From Bifidobacterium pseudolongum subsp. globosum (GTDB lineage: Bacteria > Actinomycetota > Actinomycetes > Actinomycetales > Bifidobacteriaceae): a DNA stretch of 32,263 nt. Under the pieces are notes generated by a model. The model was given only the letters and a program-made list of their open reading frames with translations, did no database searches and had not been told where the DNA came from. Numbering within the stretch: the first letter of the stretch is position 1; each line of letters starts with the position of its first letter. The DNA is taken from contig NZ_RYUH01000001.1 of assembly GCF_004155535.1 (NCBI RefSeq), positions 1-32,263 of the forward strand. Direction: 5' to 3'. The translations under genes were made by a program, and so were the position numbers. Below, one piece after another: positions 29,300-32,263 of the stretch.

Positions 29300-29962
29300 T
29301 CAACTGATCCGGTAGTGCCCGACCAGCTCCTGTGGAAACGTGCCGAGCACATCCTCTTCATACTGCTTCTGTTTCGCGCTCACGTGGTGGATGAGCAAGG
29401 GCAATCCGTTTGGGTTGCGCGTGTCGGAGGCAATGCCGATGTGATTGCTATAGACGACGATGTCTCCGCCCTGCCATGCGCCCACGTCTGTGGTGTCTGT
29501 CGTGAGATTGATCGCATGCGCGGCGAAGTACGCGTTGAGTACGGGGACACGACGGAAGTCGATGTTGGCATCAGGAGTGTCGACCTCATAACGCTCAGGG
29601 TGGGCGAGTATGTCTTCATGCACGAGCGTCATCAGATCATATCCTGCTCCACGCAGGGCTGCGCCTACGACGTCGGTGCACACGCCGTACCCGTCGTTCG
29701 GGTAGCCGGTCGCGTAATACTCGCTTTTGTATGCCGGTTTTGTGGCGATGTAGGCGCGCGCGTTCTGCAGAATGTCGCTTTGGTCGTCGACGCCGTCGCC
29801 ATCCTTGTCGACTGAGCTGGTGTATGGGGCGATGCTTGGCGCTGGCTGCCGCACCGACCTGTCTTCATCTGCGGCGCCTATTGTGCTCCCGCATGCCGAT
29901 GCCAACGTGCAGGCGGCGATGAGCGTGCCTATCGTGACGATTCTAGATAGCTGGTGTGCCAT
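29300..29962 (-). CDS. DUF1287 lipoprotein
   Basis: A 220-residue secreted protein. A signal peptide ends in the lipobox LASAC (Cys24), so it should be lipid-anchored outside the cell. A calcium-binding-like loop DKDGDGVDD (about 52-60) precedes the DUF1287 domain, a family related to NlpC/P60-type cysteine hydrolases. YGVCTDVV holds the candidate nucleophile cysteine, and GDIVVYSNHIGIASD holds the candidate histidine. It ends LVGHYRI. Cell-wall amidase activity is possible but unproven. Its ATG at 29962 lies inside the last codons of a 20-residue frame (30005-29943) that has the better ribosome binding site, so translation may depend on re-initiation. Confidence 0.85.
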   Translation of the reverse strand: MAHQLSRIVTIGTLIAACTLASACGSTIGAADEDRSVRQPAPSIAPYTSSVDKDGDGVDDQSDILQNARAYIATKPAYKSEYYATGYPNDGYGVCTDVVGAALRGAGYDLMTLVHEDILAHPERYEVDTPDANIDFRRVPVLNAYFAAHAINLTTDTTDVGAWQGGDIVVYSNHIGIASDTRNPNGLPLLIHHVSAKQKQYEEDVLGTFPQELVGHYRIS

Positions 29963-30005
29963 ATTTATTCAAGATATAATCAGCTGCATCAACGATAGTG
30001 GTCAT
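29943..30005 (-). pseudogene. 20-codon frame: truncated SocA/DUF4065-like antitoxin start or leader peptide
   Basis: From the ATG at 30005 (ribosome binding site AAAGGGGGA) the frame reads MTTIVDAADYILNKYG plus four residues and stops. The sequence resembles the N-terminus of SocA/Panacea-domain antitoxins (a D-A-x-Y-I-L-x-K-Y-G helix). It breaks off where the DUF1287 gene begins, overlapping its start. It is either an antitoxin gene truncated by rearrangement or a short leader peptide coupled to the lipoprotein gene. Confidence 0.45.
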
Positions 30006-30130
30006 TCGTTGTCCCCCTTTCGTCTTGTAAAACAATCTAACGTAATATCTCGTCATGTTCCGCGTCGTCGCCCGGCCGACGCGGCACGTCAGGTCGAGGG
30101 CCGTCGCGTCAACAAGCCGGCGAGCGGAAA

Positions 30131-30144
30131 GTTCCACGTGGAAC
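30131..30144. other. parS-like palindrome
   Basis: GTTCCACGTGGAAC is a perfect 14-bp palindrome that fits the chromosomal ParB-binding consensus TGTTNCACGTGNAACA in 15 of 16 positions (the left outer base is A). parS sites usually cluster near the replication origin. No parAB, gidB or dnaA is in the window, so the site may be an outlier or coincidental. Otherwise 30006-30330 contains no gene I can support. Confidence 0.5.
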
Positions 30145-30331
30145 ATGGTGAAACACAGAAGAATCACCACCGCGATTGCGTGAAAGGCGGTGGAGTGGCG
30201 GGCATGGCGTCCCTGCCACCGGGCCCCGCCCATTCCTGCCCCGCCCCCATGCTTCCCATTTCGCGCTGCTTTGCTGAAAGCCATTACTGGGGAGTGGGCG
30301 GCGAAGGGGCCAACATGGCAAATGCATATGA

Positions 30332-30559
30332 CGGAAAAACATCAATGACCCGTTTGAATTACTTGAGTTCGTCAACGGGCTGCGGCACCACCAGCTGCGC
30401 ACGGGCAGGGGCGGTGACAATCCCGGGCGCAAGGATGAGCACGGCAACACCATCTACCGGTGCAATGTGCACGCCCAGTACCGTCTGCACTTCACGAGGG
30501 ACGGGGCGGGGTGTGTCACGTTCCTCTCGGTGAACACGCACGACGATCTGCTGCTGTAG
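30332..30559 (+). pseudogene. N-terminally truncated toxin-like fragment
   Basis: A frame without any start codon reads NDPFELLEFVNGLRHHQLRT, NPGRKDEHGNTIYRCNVHAQ and YRLHFTRDG, ending FLSVNTHDDLLL and a stop. The pattern (short charged beta strands, YR...F..DG, ending in a THDD motif) resembles the C-terminal part of small RelE/ParE-like or similar toxin proteins. A stop at 30329 and the lack of ATG/GTG/TTG show that the 5' end is lost. With the antitoxin-like fragment at 29943-30005 it suggests the debris of a toxin-antitoxin locus. The family assignment is tentative. Confidence 0.5.
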
Positions 30560-30617
30560 CGTGACTACCGGCGCGCGTCAGGGGTGAACGGGTTCGCCGT
30601 CAGATACCTCCTCCTGG

Positions 30618-30654
30618 AAGTATAAAGAATATAAAAAGTATAAAAAAGTATAAA
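30618..30654. repeat. Four tandem AT-rich 9-mers (AAGTATAAA)
   Basis: AAGTATAAA at 30618, GAATATAAA at 30627, AAGTATAAA at 30636 and 30646: three units directly abutting and a fourth one base further. It is a striking AT-only island in GC-rich DNA. It could be a protein-binding iteron array, a melting element or simple slippage DNA. Confidence 0.6.
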
Positions 30655-30780
30655 GGCGTGGTGTAGCGGCAATTGGATGCCGTAAGGCGCTCGACTATTA
30701 TTTGTGCCAGCGATAATCCCTGTTGCATTGTACGCGATGTCGGCAGGCGACCGCCCATCACCGCTCATTCCTGTGTATCT

Positions 30781-30880
30781 CGGCTGGGCGGGAGCATTTT
30801 CTGGGGTGGCACTGAGTAGCATCCTTGGCGTTAAGCCGTTGATACATGTCCCTGCCTTGGAAAATGCTCCTCCTCAGCCG
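30781..30880. repeat. Long-palindrome repeat, copy D
   Basis: CGGCTGGGCGGGAGCATTTTC (30781 onwards) faces GAAAATGCTCCTCCTCAGCCG (to 30880). The arms share the GGAGCATTTTC core with copies A, B and C, and the loop is unrelated to theirs. Together with the AT-rich repeat it fills the gap between the toxin fragment and the SWIM gene. Confidence 0.8.
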
Positions 30881-30957
30881 CATTAGCACTCACACGCATT
30901 GCCCTCGGCCACCTTTTCTGCGATACTGCACTCAGAGACATCGAGGAGGAGGTCGTT

Positions 30958-32263
30958 ATGGCGGGGATGGCGGGGGACGTGCCCCAACAGGGGATTCCGG
31001 AAGTGGGCGCAGGCGGCTACGCAGAGCAAACAGGCAAAACAGAGCAAGCACAGCAAACAGAGCACGAAGACCCACCGCGCCCCACCTACCCGGCACTGTC
31101 GCAGCGCGACGTCGAAAAGCTGTTTGAATCACAGGTACTCGCCCGCGCACGGCGATACGCCAACGCCGGCCGCGTGCGCGACCTCGCGAACATCGCGGAG
31201 GGGCTGTGGCATGCGCGGGTGGAAGGGTCGGTGCCGTATAGCGTCGATGTGCGCATGCTGCACAGCCGCGTCGTCTCAGCCGGCTGCAGCTGCCCCGACG
31301 GTCAGCGGCGCACCTATTGCAAACATGTAGGCGCGGTGCTGCTGACCATGGCAGAGGCGGCGCGCATCGAGCAGCGCACCACGGCGTTCCCGCAGGAGGC
31401 TTCGCATGAGCTTTGGTGGTACTGGCATAATTCTGGGCATCGCCCGGACGTCCGCCTTAGCGAAGACGAATGGCGCGCCGTGCGCATGCTGCTTGAGCGG
31501 CTGTATGGACTGCCCGATCTCGCCGCGTATATGCGCATGAATAGGGATGGTCGGCATTCCTGGCAGGAGTCGATCGCCTCGCTCAGCAAAGAGCAGAAGA
31601 AGCGCCATAAGCATCGCGCGCGCCGGCGGTCGATGAGTGTGGCAGACGTCGAGCGGCTGGAAGATCTGCCGCACGGCTGGCTCACCGTTCTCGAAGCGGC
31701 CTACGAGCACCTCCACGACGTTGAGGGACTGCGCCTCCTGTACGCGATGTATATTCTCGGCGCGCGCGATGACGCAGACGCGCGGTACGTGCCGCGTCTG
31801 CGTGCGCTCTCCGGAAGTCATTGGGCCGACGACGTCGCGCTGATCGAACGCTGGGCCACGTACAGGCACGGCGCCTGCATGTCGAGAGACGACAATCCCG
31901 CATATGAGCGGCTGTTGCGCGAGGAGCATCTTGTGGACGCGGCGAAATGCTACTGCATGTTGCACAGCGGGGAAGTGCGCAGGCTGCGGCTGCTCGACAT
32001 GCTCGTCGAAGGCGAATCTGAGGACTCCATCGACCGCCTGCTGGGATTCCTGCGTCAGCCCGAATCGGAGGTGTATCTCGGTGATGCAGAGCAGTCCGCG
32101 CGGCTTGTTGGGGCATGGCTCGACCGCATCAGCGAAGTGTATTTTGTCAAGTCGGTGTTTTGGTTTTGGTCATGTAGTTTTTTCGGTTTTGGTCATTGGG
32201 GCATGCTGGTCGTGGTTGATTGGTTGTTGGTGTGGTCGAACATGAGGGCTTCGCTCATGCGTC
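30958..32263 (+). CDS. SWIM zinc-finger protein, 3' part apparently interrupted; runs off the window
   Basis: The frame opens at the ATG at 30958, seven bases after GAGGAGG, and stays open to the window end. After a Gln/Glu/Thr-rich leader (to about residue 40) comes LSQRDVEKLFESQVLARARR. The SWIM zinc finger CSCPDGQRRTYCKHVGAVLL follows (Cys-x-Cys, then Cys-x-His, about 105-120), a module that binds nucleic acid or protein. The rest is helical, with tetratricopeptide-like pairs (LEAAYEHLHDVEGLRLLYAM, LIERWATYRHGACM). Up to about residue 393 the composition matches a normal gene. From about 32138 the frame reads Trp/Phe/Val-rich (VFWFWSCSFFGFGHWG), which is not protein-like, and coincides with an insertion-sequence end. 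So the gene is probably broken. Confidence 0.75.
   Translation, partial: MAGMAGDVPQQGIPEVGAGGYAEQTGKTEQAQQTEHEDPPRPTYPALSQRDVEKLFESQVLARARRYANAGRVRDLANIAEGLWHARVEGSVPYSVDVRMLHSRVVSAGCSCPDGQRRTYCKHVGAVLLTMAEAARIEQRTTAFPQEASHELWWYWHNSGHRPDVRLSEDEWRAVRMLLERLYGLPDLAAYMRMNRDGRHSWQESIASLSKEQKKRHKHRARRRSMSVADVERLEDLPHGWLTVLEAAYEHLHDVEGLRLLYAMYILGARDDADARYVPRLRALSGSHWADDVALIERWATYRHGACMSRDDNPAYERLLREEHLVDAAKCYCMLHSGEVRRLRLLDMLVEGESEDSIDRLLGFLRQPESEVYLGDAEQSARLVGAWLDRISEVYFVKSVFWFWSCSFFGFGHWGMLVVVDWLLVWSNMRASLMR
32138..32263 (-). mobile_element. End of an insertion sequence, running off the window
   Basis: At about 32138 (TGTATTTTGTCAAGTCGG) the DNA changes abruptly to T/G-rich sequence with GGTTTTGGTCAT repeated at 32162-32173 and 32185-32196, 23 bases apart. 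This looks like subterminal repeats at the tip of an insertion sequence (IS21-family ends have such arrays). On the minus strand the last codons of an open frame (RMSEALMFDHTNNQ...) enter from the window edge and stop at 32195-32193, consistent with the 3' end of a transposition gene close to the element's terminus. The family is a guess; the outer end and target duplication are outside the window. Confidence 0.5.

Noticed and set aside
29943..30284. A 113-codon minus-strand frame upstream of the lipoprotein
   Set aside because: Only its last 20 codons have a ribosome binding site and protein-like character; the rest is Arg/Gly/Ala-rich filler across the parS-like site.
30655..30715. A tRNA-like stretch (GGTGTAGCGGCAATTGGAT)
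   Set aside because: It resembles a D-arm but no anticodon arm, T-loop GTTCGA or acceptor pairing could be found.

Overview
The window looks like chromosomal DNA of a high-GC actinobacterium, most probably Bifidobacterium. The grounds are GC-rich genes with AGGAG-type ribosome binding sites, small actinobacterial membrane proteins, a DUF4143 ATPase, and dispersed palindromic repeats of a kind I associate with bifidobacteria. No rRNA, tRNA or species marker is present, so the genus is an inference. Most of the window is accessory: small regulators, resistance-type enzymes, orphan membrane proteins, decayed gene copies and a defence island, with few housekeeping functions.

Layout. 1-4.5 kb: an incoming minus-strand gene, an NADPH-dependent FMN reductase, a DUF6544 protein, an AAA/DUF4143 ATPase preceded by three 33-bp repeats, a GyrI-like protein, and a decayed second copy of the FMN reductase. 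4.5-8.6 kb: a membrane-anchored alpha/beta hydrolase, a UvrA-like ABC ATPase and a small membrane protein. 8.6-9.35 kb: a membrane protein plus small HTH regulator operon with a candidate operator. 9.35-14.7 kb: repeat-rich DNA holding three copies of a long-palindrome repeat, two copies of a second element built on ATGACGTTCGTCTG, an orphan membrane protein, an APH-like kinase, and a divergent MerR regulator/acetyltransferase pair with a MerR-type 19-bp promoter spacer. 14.7-18.4 kb: a second acetyltransferase, an effector-binding-domain pseudogene with three frameshifts, and an AlbA/Schlafen-type regulator bracketed by a dead and an intact copy of a MazG-like pyrophosphohydrolase.

18.4-26.8 kb is the defence island. 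It holds a complete, translationally coupled type I restriction-modification operon (hsdR-hsdM-hsdS), then an ABC-type ATPase fused to a DUF4435 (TOPRIM-like) domain. That fusion has the architecture of a single-protein PARIS (AriA-AriB) system. Next comes a membrane protein in the same direction. Coding DNA from about 16.2 to 27.4 kb is visibly richer in A+T than its flanks, consistent with horizontal acquisition. A strong hairpin closes the island. On its far side a convergent membrane protein appears to carry the same extracytoplasmic domain as the one inside the island.

27.4-32.3 kb: an EcsC-like protein, a four-helix membrane protein, a DUF1287 lipoprotein, remnants of a toxin-antitoxin locus, a parS-like palindrome, another palindromic repeat, and a SWIM zinc-finger gene that appears to be interrupted near its 3' part by the end of an insertion sequence.

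A recurring theme is duplication followed by decay. At least four genes (FMN reductase, MazG-like protein, the 279-aa membrane protein, the 116-aa membrane protein) have a recognisable fragment elsewhere in the window, often beside a dispersed repeat.
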